A stretch of 64,000 bases of DNA from positions 62,001 through 126,000 of the forward strand of contig BSBK01007034.1 in NCBI GenBank assembly GCA_027943335.1. Direction: 5' to 3'. Below the pieces are notes generated by a model, which worked only from the letters and a program-made list of their open reading frames with translations, did no database searches and had not been told where the DNA came from. Below are positions 11,075-23,646 of the stretch, in pieces. The translations under genes and the position numbers were made by a program. Each line of letters opens with the position of its first letter. The first letter of the stretch is position 1. The DNA is from Chamaecyparis obtusa. Taxonomy: Eukaryota > Streptophyta > Pinopsida > Cupressales > Cupressaceae.

Positions 11075-12066
11075 TGTAATACCCTAAAATTGGCACCTAT
11101 TTAATTTCATCAATTTTGGTGCATTATCTCGATTTTACATCACCAAATTCCTAGTTCCCTAGGCAATTTTCTCCCTCATATCTGACTTAATTTGACTTGA
11201 TGTCAATTGCAAAGACCATAAATTGCAATAATCAAACACTAAAATTAATTCCTAAGTCTCTTTGACTTTATTAGCTAAATTATCTCTATGATACATTAAT
11301 TTAATTGTAAAGTCCTATGTGCTTTAAATTAAATTAAATCAAACCACCCCCTTTGGCTAATACACATAAAAAAGGAATTAATTAATTGCTTGTTATTTGA
11401 ATGGACACCTTTTCTTGAATTAATTATTTGAGATATTTGAAAGGTCCTCATGTGGCATTTTCCATTCTTTTAATAAAGTAATTCATGCTTATTTGTCCCA
11501 AAAGGGATATGAAGGGTCAGGAGTTTCGAATCAAGAAACTCTTCCTCCTCCTCTTGGCTCTTTTATTTATTTGGGCTCTTTTTCTTCATTAGAGAGGGCA
11601 ATTTTTGAGAGCATCCTTACTATAGCATTTTTTAGTCTCATATCTCATTATTTTCAAAGCTCTTTTATTGCATTATCTAGTTTAATTTCTCATATTAGTG
11701 TAATTGCATTTCACATTTAGATTAAATTTGCTTACTTGTTCTTAGTCTAATATCATCTTTATTTCAAAATCAAATAAAAATCTGCATTTTATATTTCTTT
11801 CAAAGTTTTCTAGATTAATTGCATTCATTCTTAGCTTAGTTTCATTTTGCTCATATTTGTTTTCAAATCCTCCATTGTTGAATTGGTCTCCCGGCTATTG
11901 GCTCTCGTTCTGAGAGTATTCAAACACCCCATTCACATAGGAGGCAACAGGTCGCCTCACCATAGAATTTGGATTGAGTTCTTCATACTCTCTCCCAAAT
12001 TCTATCAAGTGAATAATGACCATGTTGTGTTGTGCCTGATTTAGAGGTCACATTCAATCACATACA
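11075..12066 (+). repeat. Gyp1 3' LTR
   Basis: Same start and end as the 5' LTR, differing by scattered substitutions and small indels, and followed by the target duplication ctaga. Length 992 bp against 990. Confidence 0.93.
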
Positions 12067-12071
12067 CTAGA

Positions 12072-14184
12072 TAGAAAATTTTAAGGTCTCTTGTGGTTGC
12101 CAGATCGGGAAGAAAGGAAAATCAATTCAGTGACTATGTGTTGGGGCCTCAGTCACGTAATGTCAGGATGAAGTCAAAGGGTTTCATGGTAGTCAATTTC
12201 ACCGCAGTCATGTGATCTCATGATAATATCACAGTTAGTGATTTTGTCTCATGACCTAGAAGGTGGTTAGAATTTCTTCAGTCACGTGATCTCTGAAGGG
12301 TTTAGCAGTTAAGGAGATAATTGCACGATCACAAGACTACAATCACCTAATCGCTATGTATAACTCAAGTTAAATGAGATGTCTGGTGATCTTGCGACTA
12401 AAGAATAAATGTAAACCAGGATTCCTATTAAGGTTAAGCGATGAAACCCAGCAAAAGTGGAAGGATCTAATGGTGATGTTTAAAAGTAGGTCCAATTTGA
12501 ATGCTGATAGTTGATCGCCTATCTCGCACCATGCAAGTAGCCATTTCTTCCAAATTTAAAATTATTAAGGGTTTCAGCAACAAAAGGACTAGAATTAAAT
12601 GCTTGGGTGGTTGGATCTGGTAGATTTGATTTTTTCAACTATCACGGCGTGCTCCAGAGAGTTGGATGATTGATTGAAGAGGGATTGTACCATGAAGGAA
12701 TGGGTAAAGAGTTGCTCAAGGAATGTTGCAGATGAATGATCAGACTGATAAACATGGTAGATTCATGATCTTCAGTACATTACTCAAAGATTTCTCATTA
12801 ATGAAGATCATTCTTGGATCTAACCACCTAGTTTTCCTCCAATGTAATAAATTCTTGATTAAATTTAGTTGCCTTGGTAGGTAAAACCCTTTCCCTAGTC
12901 ATCTGTAGCTTGTTGCATCCTGATTTTTGGGATTCCAAGATGACTAGTGGTATATATTGAAAGAAATTGTATTTTTGTGTTGTTGGTGATGTTATGTTGA
13001 TAGTCAATGTAAAAGACTGAACAAGAGAGCCTGGATTTTGGGTTTGTTTCCTAGCATTATGTTGTTTTGGTAATGTATATATTATGCAGATTTTAATGAG
13101 AATACACTTGAATTCCAATCTCAGATTTATGTTTGTCTTCTTGTTTTGATCTTGGGCTCATATATGTTAATTTCACAAAGTGAGTTAGCATATGGTAGAC
13201 AAAGAATATTGTGGAATTATCTTTGAGTTCCTAACAAAGTTAGGATTAAAGTCTTTAAGGTAGTTTCAGTGAGTTCATGGTTGGATAGGAATTTGATGAT
13301 TAGGTTTGAGAGTGAGAGGGATAATAGGCAAAGCACTTATTCTAAGTTCAAGAGTTTTTGAGTTAGGATTTTCAGTTGATATATGTTATTGAGTGACTCT
13401 ATGCCCTAGGTTAAGGCATTGATCCATTCTCTTGAAGCAGTTCATCATCATCAATCACACATTTAAATGATAAAATCTTTAAAATCAGTTTTTAAATGGT
13501 ATAAATGCATAATATTTAGTGATTCCTTTCAAGAAGTGAATCAAGGGTACACTTGTCTGAGCATCTAGGCTCAAAGTGTCGGAGGATCCTTGTTGATCCT
13601 CGTTAATTGGCCCTTTTCCTTGCAAACTTTGGAGTAGTGATAGAGTCAGTGACATTAGTTTGACAATCATAGTGTAAACCTGCAAGTAGAAAGAGAAGGA
13701 ACCCCAACAAAGTGAATGAAGCCCACTCTCTCTAGATCATCCGTGAATAGTGTTCATAGGGCCTATTTACTGTGTAATAGATATGCAAAAAGCAAATCTA
13801 TGTTTGTTTTATAGCCCAAAATAGAAGTGTGAATTATGAAAGCTAGAAAGGAACACAAGCTTGACACGTGAGAGTTTGTTTTATATCCAAAATTGAAGTG
13901 TTATTAGATTGAATAGAATACCTGAGTTCCTCGCAATGCACTTAATAGATTTTTCCTATTTTAGCAATTTTTGAGCATTTATCTTCTATCTTTTATACCC
14001 ACGAGATGTACTTGCACCTGCACCTGCAAACCATTGTTATGAAAAACTTACCTATTCTTGTACATGCAACCCACTATTCTAAAAATACAAAAAAAAAAGC
14101 ACAACTTGTCAACCCCACATGGTAGAAAATCAAGTTAGTCAAAGATAATATGTCATTTGATAATTGAAAAACCTACTATCATAA
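12072..14184. other. Non-coding block, right half, and unassigned sequence
   Basis: 12072-12440 continues the word-repeat style of 134-1888 (attcagtgactatgtg, cagtcacgtgatctc). 12440-14184 is AT-rich with no supportable gene; open frames on the minus strand show no known domain. Somewhere before 14185 it must join the Gyp-H leader, but I see no boundary. Confidence 0.45.
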
Positions 14185-14326
14185 AAATCAGATTCTAACC
14201 AGTCTGCACTAAATCGATCATAACTTTTTCAAATAAAGATGAAATTAATTCAAACCAGTAGAAAATGAAAGCTAACTCAAATACCTTTCCAGAAATATAA
14301 ATTTTGGATCTGTATCTATTATGAAT

Positions 14327-15625
14327 AGTCCCAAGAGATAACTGAGGAGGGGGGGGGGGGGCTGAATCAGTTATATACTAGTTTCAGTTCTTTATCCAAT
14401 TAAGTATACTTAAACATAAGAATAAACAAAATGAAAGAACACTTGAACACAACATGAATATTTTGGTTATGGGGAAACTGAAATAGGTAAAAACCCCAGT
14501 GGGAATTGACACCCACTAATATTCTGCACTAGTGTATTATGATCCTTGTTAGAAGATCCTTAACCCTGTTAGGAGTTTCTTTACAATATATTTAGTACAA
14601 TAGACCTGGTCAAGGGTCAAACCCTATTAGGACTCTTCTACAATAGTCCTTGTTAGGGGAGAGGATGCACTATCTGAGATCACACTGCTCAAAGGGGCGA
14701 AGGCTACAACCTTCTGAAGAATAGATACACACTATATCTGGATCTTGATGAACTGTACTTAGACCTATTGTCTAGATCAGTTCCAATGTATAGCACAAAC
14801 ACTTTACTTGGTCACATAGACCTTCTTCTAATGGCTCAAAACTTCACATACTCTACTCTATTCTTCACAATCAACTATGAACCACACTCAAGCAATCACA
14901 AATGAATGCCTATAAATATCTTTCCTCTAAATGATATAATCAAGTTGGCCTGTTAGAACCACCTTGAAATCATATTAGAGAAGCCATAAAAAACTCTAAT
15001 AATAATTTAGTCGGCTCTACTAAGCACGCAACACATTCTGGGACCTATCCAATAAGACAATTATAGATGCACACTACACACTGTCGGCTATACCAAAATA
15101 ACTACATCTTTCTCCTCAAGCTAAAATTACTTCATGCACTCTTAACGAAACATCACTATCTCTTCTCCAAGCTTAAATCCAAGGGTGCATATTGAAATGA
15201 TAGGCGCAACTCTAGAACCAATATAATCTATGTCAGCTCTTCTAAACAAACACATGAAATTGCTATAGGTGAATAGCGACTGCATAACTTCACTTCTATT
15301 GATCATTAGACTTTGCATCCATAAATGTAACATCATTAACATGTCTTCATCATATATCCAAGTGCACAAGGCTCCATGATAACTGTATGGACAACCATAC
15401 ACAAACTATTCCTGTTACTTTGTCAGGAACACTACTAACACAAGCTGCTATATAACTGTCTGTACTAACATTAAATCTCTATGCCCATGATATAATGCTG
15501 ATAACATGTCCATGCAAAATATACTGAAAGCTTACTTCATAAGTCTTCCATGCATGTTTTTTACCATATGTTGTCATCAATGACAAACATATAGTTAGTA
15601 CTGGCCTGTGGGAAAATCTCCAACA
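14327..15625 (-). repeat. Cop-A 3' LTR
   Basis: Ends ctccaaca on the plus strand beside the polypurine tract. It carries a G run near 14348-14360 (C run on the sense strand), RCCGAC boxes read on the minus strand at 15010-15015 and 15083-15088, and a possible TATA region near 14922-14935. Confidence 0.93.
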
Positions 15626-15658
15626 ATCTCCCCCTTTGGCATTGATGGCAACATATGG
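15564..15658 (-). other. Inverted repeat bracketing the Cop-A polypurine tract and U3 start
   Basis: The 24-nt arms 15564-15587 and 15635-15658 are complementary at 22 positions and enclose 47 nt containing the polypurine tract and the first bases of the 3' LTR. Equivalent arms exist in Cop-B, Cop-C and D with different sequences. Confidence 0.85.
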
Positions 15659-15987
15659 AATGAAAAACTCCACCAATCCAAATGAATAATTCTTTTATAA
15701 CATTCTCCATTTCCTCTTCAAGACTCCCCCAAAGATGAGTCCTCCATGTGCTGCAATATTCTTCAATCATTCTTCATTTCCTCAACTGAACTATTGTCAT
15801 AACTGAATACTACTCCCCCTTAGTATATTACTCCTCTTTTTACTTCTATTTTTCATGACTATATATTACTCCCCCTTTGACATCAATGGAAAAGGGTGCC
15901 AATCAATTTAATAATCGGTACTACTCTAGAAGTGTAGTAGTCAACCATCCATCAGTCCCTGAGGACTGATGCTTTTCCTTCTTTCTT

Positions 15988-18900
15988 CTAAGTAGAATCA
16001 AGGAAGGGAATTACTCCCAACATCTCCCTAAGATACTCAAAAGTATCCTTTGGAAAGGGCTTTGTAAATATGTCTACCAACTGATCTTTAGTACTCACAT
16101 AGTCCATCTTGACTTCTTTCTCTGCCACTTTCTCTCTTAGGAAGTGACAATTGATCTCAATGTGCTTTGTCTTTTCATGCATTAAAGGGTTCTTCGACAT
16201 ATTGATAGTGCTAGTGTTATCACAGTGTATAAAAATAGGATAATCAATCTGAATTCCAAAATTCTTTATCATCTACTTGTTCCAAACAATTGTAGAACAA
16301 TTCAAGGTTGCTGCAACATACTCTGCTTCTACTGTTGACTGAGAAATACAATTATGTTTCTTGCTTTTCCAAGTGACAAGTCTATCACCAAGAAACATTG
16401 CTCCACCTAATGTTCTCTTTATGTCATCAACGCATCCTGCCCAATCTACATCAGTGTACACATGAAGCTCAACATTTTTTGAATTAGGATACCATAGACC
16501 ATAGTCTATAGTGCCTTGCAAATATTTGAATATCCTTTTTACTGCCATGAGGTGACTTTGTTTAGGCTCTACTACAAATCTTCCAACTATTCCAACTACA
16601 TTGAAAATATCTGGTCTAGTCTGAGTAAGATAAATAATTTTTCCAATCATAGACTTGTACAATGTTATATCTACTATTGGTGAGTCATCTTCTTTTGTAA
16701 GCTTGCATCTAGTTATCATAGGTGTCCCTACTGGCCTGCAATCATCCATCTTGAATTTATTTAATATTTCTTTCATATACTTGGACTGATTAATGAAAAT
16801 ACCTTTCTCTGTCTGCTACACATTCAATCCCAAAAAGTATTTGATAGGTCCAATCATACTCATCTCAAATTCATTTTGCATCTCCTTATCAAATTCAGCA
16901 CTAAGTTTGTCATTACCTCCAAAGATAATGTCATCAACAAATATAACTACAAGTAGTAAACCTTCAGATGTCTCTCTTATGAATAGATTATAGTCAGATG
17001 CTCCTTTCTTGAATCCAATCTTTGTTATATATCCATCTAGTCTCTCATACCATGCTCTAGGGGCTTTCTTCAGTCCATAGAGGGCCTTCTTCAATCTACA
17101 TACCATATCAGGTCTGTCTGATAAGGTGAATCCTTTTGGATGCTCAATGTATACTTCTTCTTTCAAATCTCCATTCAAGAATGCTGACTTGACATCCATC
17201 TAATAAAATTTGAAGTTTTTGACTGTAGCATAAGCTAGAAACAACTTAATAGCTTCTAATCTTCTCACTGGTGCAAATGTGTCTGAATAATCAATGCCTT
17301 CTCTTTGTGCATATCCCTTACATACTAACCTTGCTTTATTTCTTACTACTATACCATCTTCATTCATCTTGTTTCTAAATATCCACTTTGTTCCAATCAA
17401 ATTCTTATCACTAGGTCTTGGGACCAATTCCCAAGTGTCATTCTTAATAATATGATCAATCTCTTCTTTCATAGCATCATGCCAATCTGAATCATTACAT
17501 GCATCTTCAACACTTAAAGGTTCAATCTGAGATAGTAAACATACCCCTTCATTACTAGCTGAGTTCTTTGCTTGTGATCTTGTTAAGAATTTGTTGCTCT
17601 GATCTCCAATGATGTCTTTCTTGGAATAGTTTCTAAATGTAAACTTTGGAACTTTAGGTGATGCTAACTCATCAGCCTTAGGTGTTTCTTCTTCACTTTT
17701 CTCAGGGTTATTAAATAACACATCAATACTGTCAAACATTTCTTCAATAAATGTCTCACTAGTGGAGGGTCTAGGTTCTTCTTCAATCATGGGTGAGTAA
17801 TCATGATATCTTTCTTGAACCATAAAATTTTCATCAATCTTAACATGAGCACTTTCAGTGATCTTTTTCAATCTTAAATTGAAACATCTATAAGCTTTAA
17901 TTTGAGTAGAGTAACCAAGGAAAATACCTTCATCACTTCTTGTATCAAACTTGCCTACTACTTCATCCCTCTTGATGTAGCACTTGTTTCCAAAGATTCT
18001 GAAGTATTTTACTATGGGAGCATTACTAAACCATAGCTCATATGGTGTTTTTTCTACATCGGGCCTCAATTGAATTCTATTAATGGTATAGACTGTTGTA
18101 TTGACTACATCTCTCCAATAGGTGTGTGCAACTTTTCCTTCAATCATGATGGTGTGCGATGTATCAAGGATGATCCTATTCCTTCTCTCTGCAATTACAT
18201 TCTACTAAGGGGTTCTAGGTGCACTTAACTACCTCTTTATGACATGTTCTTTGCAATACTCATAGAATCTATCAGAGGTGAATTGTCCTCCTCTATCTGA
18301 TCTCAGACATTTTATCTTTACTCCAGATTCATTCTCAACCTTATCTTTGAATATCTTGAAATTTTCAAATGCTTCCAACTTATCTTTCAAGAATGCAACC
18401 CACATCAATCTAGTGTAATCATCAGCAAAAAAAATGAAATACCTTTCACCATAGTATGATCTTGTTTGAGTTGGACTAAATAGGTTTGTATGAATCAGAT
18501 CCAACTTTTTCTCTGTTGAATTGTGCTTGCTCCTAAATGAGTTTCTCACATGCTTTCCCATCACACATTCCCTGCATATAGTATCAATTGGCTTTTCTAT
18601 GCTAGGTAGATCTCCTACTACCTTTACATTTCTTAGCTTTACTATGTTATCAAAATTGATATGACATAGTCTTTTATGCCACAACCAACTGTCATCTACT
18701 TAATCAACAAAACAACTTGCTTCTAGATTAAGCTGAAAAACATTACCTTTGGTCTTTGATCCTGATGCAATTATTTCTCCTTCTTTATTGTTAATGATGC
18801 ACTTATTTCCATTGAATTCCAATCTGTAACCTTTTTCAAGTAACTACCCAACACTTAGTAGGTTATGTTTCAAACCATCAACATAAAGAACATCATCAAT

Positions 18901-20100
18901 ACTATTCTTTCCACCCAAGGTGATGGCTCCTCTACCAACAATGGGTTTAGGAGTTTTATCTCCAAATCTAACCATGCCACCATTGTATTTTTCCAAATGA
19001 ACAAATCTATCTTTATCACCTATCATGTGATGTTAACAACCACTATCTATAATCCAGTATGTCCTTATATCATCTTGTGAAATCAATGCTAGCTCTTGTT
19101 TCTCTTTCTCATCTTCATGATCTATCTTATTGTTCATTTTGTCTATGATAGCAATAAATCCAATTTCTTCTTCAGCTGAATCATCATCTGAAACTCCATC
19201 TCCAACATAGTAACATTCCTTAGAGTATTTAAGCTTGTAGTCATTTTTGAACTTTCTAGCTCTTACGGGTCTTTTAGATGTAAAGTGACCAATCTTATTA
19301 CATGAAAAGCATTTAAATGGCAATTGACCTTCATATTTTCCTTTTCCTTTCTTTTCTCTTTTGGAAATCATAGCAATGAAATCATTTATTGTTTTCTCTT
19401 CATCATCATCATCAAAATTACCAGAAGTGTTTGTAGATTTCTTACCATGAACTGTTGCTTTGAAGGTTGTCTTACTTTTAGGTTCTGTCTTCAATCTTGA
19501 AATCTCAAAAGCTGAGATTTTGCTGATCAAGGTCTCTCTCTTGAAATTTGATGTAAGTTGCATGGTCTCATCAAGGATGTTGATCTTTTTTTCATATTCT
19601 AGAGTGAGGTTAGTCATCAATTTGTCCATGATATCTTCCTCTGAGATCTCTCCACCATTGTTCCTGATTCCAACAACTGCTTCATTGATCCTTTGATTGT
19701 AAGCTCTGATGTTTTTTTCAGGTAGCATTTCTAATGCATTGTATCTTTTCTTCCATGTTTTTCTGCACACATATTTTTCTTGTTTGTCTCCTTCAAATAT
19801 ATCTTTTAGGTACTTCCATATTTTGTGGGTTGTATCTACTTTCTTTATTTCTAAAAACTCACTATCAGATAGGACGCTAATAAGGGCTTCTTTGGCTATT
19901 GCATTCTAATGAAATAATTGCTTTTTCTTATCAATAGTATCATCCTTTGCAAGGTCTTCTAAAGTATGGATCTTGATTGCTTTGATAGTTACATCAAAAA
20001 CTTCAAAAGCAATGCATTGCAAATGAGTCACCATCTTATTCTTCCAATCAAGATAATTCTCTCCATCAAACTTAGGAATTTCTTTTCTAAAAAATGTCAT
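15988..20100 (-). pseudogene. Cop-A gag-pro-int-RT-RNase H polyprotein
   Basis: From ATG 20100 a single frame of 1,371 codons runs to 15988, interrupted by stops including 19906, 19033, 18844, 18700, 18229, 17200, 16816 and 16273 (lowest base of each). Order: gag N-terminus; a zinc knuckle C-F-S-C...H with the last Cys changed to Arg (near 19280); protease W-I-I-D-S-G-C near 19040; the pre-integrase H-H-C-C region from 18684; integrase core with the first catalytic Asp changed to Asn (H-T-N-L), second Asp kept (L-R-S-D-R-G-G) and Glu kept (A-E-R-R-N-R); RT with F-V-D-D-I-I-F near 16920; RNase H with A-E-Y-V-A-A; and the final I-F-T-K-P motif. No frameshift was found. The product is dead, but every Copia domain is present. 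Confidence 0.93.
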
Positions 20101-20142
20101 TTGATCAACCTCAAGCTATTAAACTTTCTTTTTGAGGCACTT

Positions 20143-20156
20143 GGCTCTAATACCAA
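20143..20156 (-). other. Cop-A primer-binding site
   Basis: Minus-strand TTGGTATTAGAGCC next to the 5' LTR, one base off the initiator-Met-tRNA complement TGGTATCAGAGC that is standard for plant Copia elements. Confidence 0.88.
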
Positions 20157-20157
20157 T

Positions 20158-21468
20158 TGTTAGGAATAGTCCCAAGAGATAATTGAGAGGGGGGCGGGGG
20201 GGGGGGGGGTGAATCAGTTATCTACTAGTTTCAATTCTTTATCCAATTAAGTATACTTAAACATAAGCATAAACACAATGAAAGAACACTTGAATACAAC
20301 ACCAATATTTTGGTTACAAGGAAACCCAAATAGGTAAAAACTCCGATGGGAATTGACACCCACTAATATTTTGCACTAGTGTATTATGATCCTTGTTAGA
20401 AGATCCTTAACCCTGTTAGGAGTTTCCTTAAAATATATTTAGTATAGTAGACCTGGGCAAGGGTCAGACCCTGTTAGGATTCTTTTACAATAGTCCCTAT
20501 TATGGGACAGGATGCACTGTCCAAGAGCACACTGCTCAAAGGGGCGAAGGCTACAACCTTCTAAATAACAGATACACACTATGTCTAGATCTTGATGAAC
20601 TGTGCTTAGACCTACTGTCTCAGTTTCAATGTATAGCACAAACACTTTACTTGGTCACATAGACCTTCTTCTAATGGCTCAAAACTTTGCACACTCTGCT
20701 CTATTCTTCACAATCAATTATGAACCACACTCAAGCAATCATAAATGACTACCTATAAATATCTTTCCTCTAAATGATATAATCAAATTAGACTATTAGA
20801 ACCTTCTTGAAATCATATTAGAGAAGCCATAACAAACTCCAATAATAATTCAGTCATCTCTACTAAGTACGCAACACATTTTGGGACCTGTCCAATAAGA
20901 TAATTGTAGATACATGCTACACACTGTCGGCTCTACCAAAATAACTATATCTTTCTCCTCAAGCTTAATTAATTCATGCACTCTTAATGGAACATCACTA
21001 ACTCTTCTCCAAGCTTAAATCCAAGGGTGCATACCAAAATGATAGGTGCAACTCTAAAACCAATATAATATATGTTTTCTCTTATGAACAAACAGATGAA
21101 ACTACTACAGGTGAATAATGACTGTATAACTTCACTTCTACTAATCATCAAACTCTGCATCCATGAATGTAACATCACTAACATGTCTTCATCATATATC
21201 TAAGAGCACAACATTCCATGATAACTGTATGGATAACCATACACAAAACACTACCTATTACTCTATCAAGAACACTGTTGACACAAGTTGTTATATAACT
21301 ATCTATACTAATAGTTAACATCTATGCCCATGATATCATGCTGATAACATGTCCATACAATATATATTAAAAGCTTACTTCATAAGTCTTCCACACATGC
21401 TACTTACCATATGTTTTCTTCAATGTCAAACATATAGTCAGTACTAGCCTGCTGACAAATCTCCAACA
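20158..21468 (-). repeat. Cop-A 5' LTR
   Basis: 1,311 bp; tgttaggaat at its left edge and ctccaaca at its right on the plus strand. A long G run interrupted once by C (about 20190-20208) is hard to sequence, and its length may be wrong. Confidence 0.93.
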
Positions 21469-21480
21469 GTATCATGTCAT

Positions 21481-21855
21481 ATGTGCATGTACCAATAAAA
21501 ACATTAGTCAGATTTCATAAAATCATGTTCTAACTAGTCTTCACTAAAATAACCATAACTTTTACAAATCAAGACAAAATTAATTCAAACCAATAGAAAA
21601 TGAAAGATAACTCAAATACCTTTCCATAAATATAAATTTCTAATATTTATCATATCATATGTGCATGTACCAATAAAAACATTAGTCAAATTTCATAAAA
21701 TCAGGTTTTGACTAGTCTGTATTAAAATAATCATAACTTTTGCAAATTAAGACAAAATTAATCCAAACCTACAGAAAATGAAAGATAAGTCAAATACCTT
21801 TCTAGAAATATAAATTTAGGATCTGTATCATGTCATATGTGCATGTACCAATAAA
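21481..21855 (-). repeat. 178-bp tandem repeats in the Gyp-H leader
   Basis: The phrase atgtgcatgtaccaataaaa recurs at 21481, 21659 and 21837, an exact 178-bp period. A further diverged copy lies left of Cop-A at about 14185-14326. Each unit also has taaccataactttt-like and gaaaatgaaag phrases. There is no coding potential. The array lies between primer site and expected gag. Confidence 0.9.
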
Positions 21856-21987
21856 AAAAACCACCTGGATTTCTAGAAAAACAGCCCAAAAATTTATCAC
21901 AAAACTCATAAAAATTAACCTTGTGGTCGTGGGTTTGAGAAAAAATGATAGAAATTTGATAGAATAGAATGGAAACCCATTTCAAGT

Positions 21988-22004
21988 CTGCACGGTGGGC
22001 ACCA
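21988..22004 (-). other. Gyp-H primer-binding site
   Basis: Minus-strand TGGTGCCCACCGTGCAG, 4 nt from the LTR end. It shares CCCACCGTG with the Gyp1 primer site. Confidence 0.7.
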
Positions 22005-22008
22005 AAAA

Positions 22009-23261
22009 TGTGTGTGTGAAAATTGTACCTAGCTATGGACACAACACTTCAGTAAAACATTAGAGGTTAGCAAATCAAGAAATCTGCAAATAAGAACAAT
22101 ATAACTAACCAGATGATTTACTGCCTTCTATTAGGTGTGAGTATGGTATTCTCAGATTCAAACCGAGATCAGTGACAATGAAACACCTAAACGAAGGATT
22201 TAAATGATTGAAAGAAATGGACTATGAATGTATATTAATTTATTTTTTTGGATTTTGTATGCAATTAGGATGCAAAACTGTATGAATCTAATCTAGAATT
22301 GAATGAAATGATATGCAGATTTAATCTAACAATGATATGGATTGATATGAAAAACTATACAAAACTATGAATTGATCTCAAAAAGTCGCCTGTCGCAAAA
22401 TCTTGATTCTTCGTATGTAATTTCACTAGAGTAATTGTGCAAATTAGAGAGATATCTTTGTGAAGAGCTGAGCCTTATTTTTATAGAAATCCAGGGTTTG
22501 AGGATGCATAAGAAAAACCATAAATCACTCTTGATAAACTCAGGTTGATTTTTGAGTTAACAATAAATTAAGAATAAATAACTCATAAAATCATGCAAAA
22601 GCAGTTTTTATCTCAAAATAGAGTTTAGTCCTCTTTTTCAACTCATCATCATATGTTGAGTTTGGAAAGTTAACAAATTGAAATTGAAAGTTGATTTAAA
22701 GTTAACTTCTTTTCTGATTGTGCATGATTTAATATGAATTAATTTAATAAATAAAGTGATATATTTTCCACTTAACTGATTTTGAATTAAAATAATTGAT
22801 TTATGGGTTAATCAATTATTAAATCAAACTTTATTCAAAAACATATCATTAAATATTGACCATTGACATTAACTAATTAAATAATAATTTAATCAATTAG
22901 TCATGAGATTTTTTATTTATTGTCAAAATTAAATAATACAATTTAGGAATAAAGATAATTAAATCTAATTAAATAATTAAGTGGTAGAATTAAATCTGAT
23001 TAATTAAATATTTAGAATATTCAATTAATCAAACTTTAGGATAAATAGGATTTATCATCAAATAATTATTAAATCAAAGATAATTAGGATAAAGCAGGAA
23101 TATTTCAAGGAATATTCCCTGATGTAGAATTAGGATAATCAATTAGGGTTGCGATGAACTGATGTGCAGATGTGCCTTAGGTTAGGGCTTTGATGTCAAT
23201 TTCATTTGATTTGAAGATGTAAGAGGTTAATGAACCTATAGCCCATTTTTGGGGTATTACA
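22009..23261 (-). repeat. Gyp-H 5' LTR
   Basis: On the minus strand it opens TGTAATACCCCAAAAATGGG and ends in a CA-repeat beside the primer site. The opening is like Gyp1, so the two belong to one lineage, although the rest is diverged and very AT-rich (22540-23110). The insertion edge in F is sharp at 23261/23262. Confidence 0.75.
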
Positions 23262-23646
23262 CCAAACAAAATGTGCCCTCATGATATCGACTTAGTACAA
23301 CTCTAATCCATTCATTTTTGAAATTCTTTAGAAAATTTAGGGCATAAGTGAGTCCAATTGTTTCAACCTGTTTATGCTCTAGTTTCAACTTCCTGTCTTT
23401 ACTACAAAGTTTCAGGTATGCAACATACATGTTGAAATATTCTATTTCACCTATCTTGTAGTGAATGTATGATCGAATATCTTCGACTAATAAAACCCTA
23501 GGTGGGATGCTCGAGAAAGTGCCTGCTGAATCTATTTTTGATGCTACTTCTGGGTGTAACTTGTATTTGGGTTCACTATAACTTGCTGACACAATAAGAT
23601 TTACTTCCTCTTCTACAACTTTAGAAGTGCTCGTAGTAGATGCCAT
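23262..23646 (-). pseudogene. F ORF2, N-terminal 128 residues, homologous to D ORF2
   Basis: Starts at ATG 23646 (M-A-S-T-T-S-T-S) and is open until the Gyp-H LTR. It aligns with D ORF2: V-E-D-I-R-S-Y-I-H-Y-K against V-E-D-I-R-A-Y-I-Y-Y-K, and E-W-I-R-V-V-L-S-R-Y-H against E-W-I-K-I-L-L-S-R-I-H. The matching starts, spacing and order show this is a retained element gene and not chance. Its function is unknown; no catalytic motif is visible. It is truncated by insertion. Confidence 0.75.

Larger units (their letters stand above)
1894..12066 (+). mobile_element. Gyp1: complete but RT-less Ty3/gypsy-type LTR element
   Basis: Two near-identical LTRs (1894-2883 and 11075-12066) begin TGTAATACCC and end CACATACA. 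They are flanked by the perfect 5-bp target duplication ctaga (1889-1893 and 12067-12071). A primer-binding site follows the left LTR and a polypurine tract precedes the right one. The 8.2-kb interior keeps a scarred polyprotein (5266-8537) with protease-like and integrase-end remnants, but no RT or RNase H. It therefore looks like a deletion derivative mobilised in trans. The near-identity of the LTRs means insertion was more recent than the decay of the coding region, or that a decayed form was copied. Confidence 0.93.
14327..21468 (-). mobile_element. Cop-A: full-length Copia element, decayed
   Basis: LTRs 14327-15625 and 20158-21468, TSD gtatc (14322-14326 and 21469-21473), an iMet-type primer site, a polypurine tract (aaagggggagat on the minus strand, beside 15626) and a complete Copia polyprotein region in one frame. 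The outer end of the left LTR reads ta where the other copy has tg, a terminal mutation. Seven or more in-frame stops show it is old. It lies in the leader repeats of Gyp-H. Confidence 0.95.
14185..23261 (-). mobile_element. Gyp-H: 5' part of a minus-strand gypsy element, split by Cop-A
   Basis: Right to left: an LTR (22009-23261) opening TGTAATACCCC on the minus strand, a primer site (21988-22004) almost the same as that of Gyp1, and a leader built from 178-bp tandem repeats (21481 onward). The leader resumes left of Cop-A at 14326. Across the Cop-A gap the repeat text is continuous once one gtatc is removed, which proves the two sides belong together. No gag, pol or second LTR is visible. 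Gyp-H interrupts ORF2 of element F at 23261/23262. The left limit is approximate. Confidence 0.7.

Noticed and set aside
14345..14362. G runs as G-quadruplex elements
   Set aside because: Single homopolymer runs next to the LTR end, conserved as the TGATTCACCCCC motif; no four-tract arrangement.
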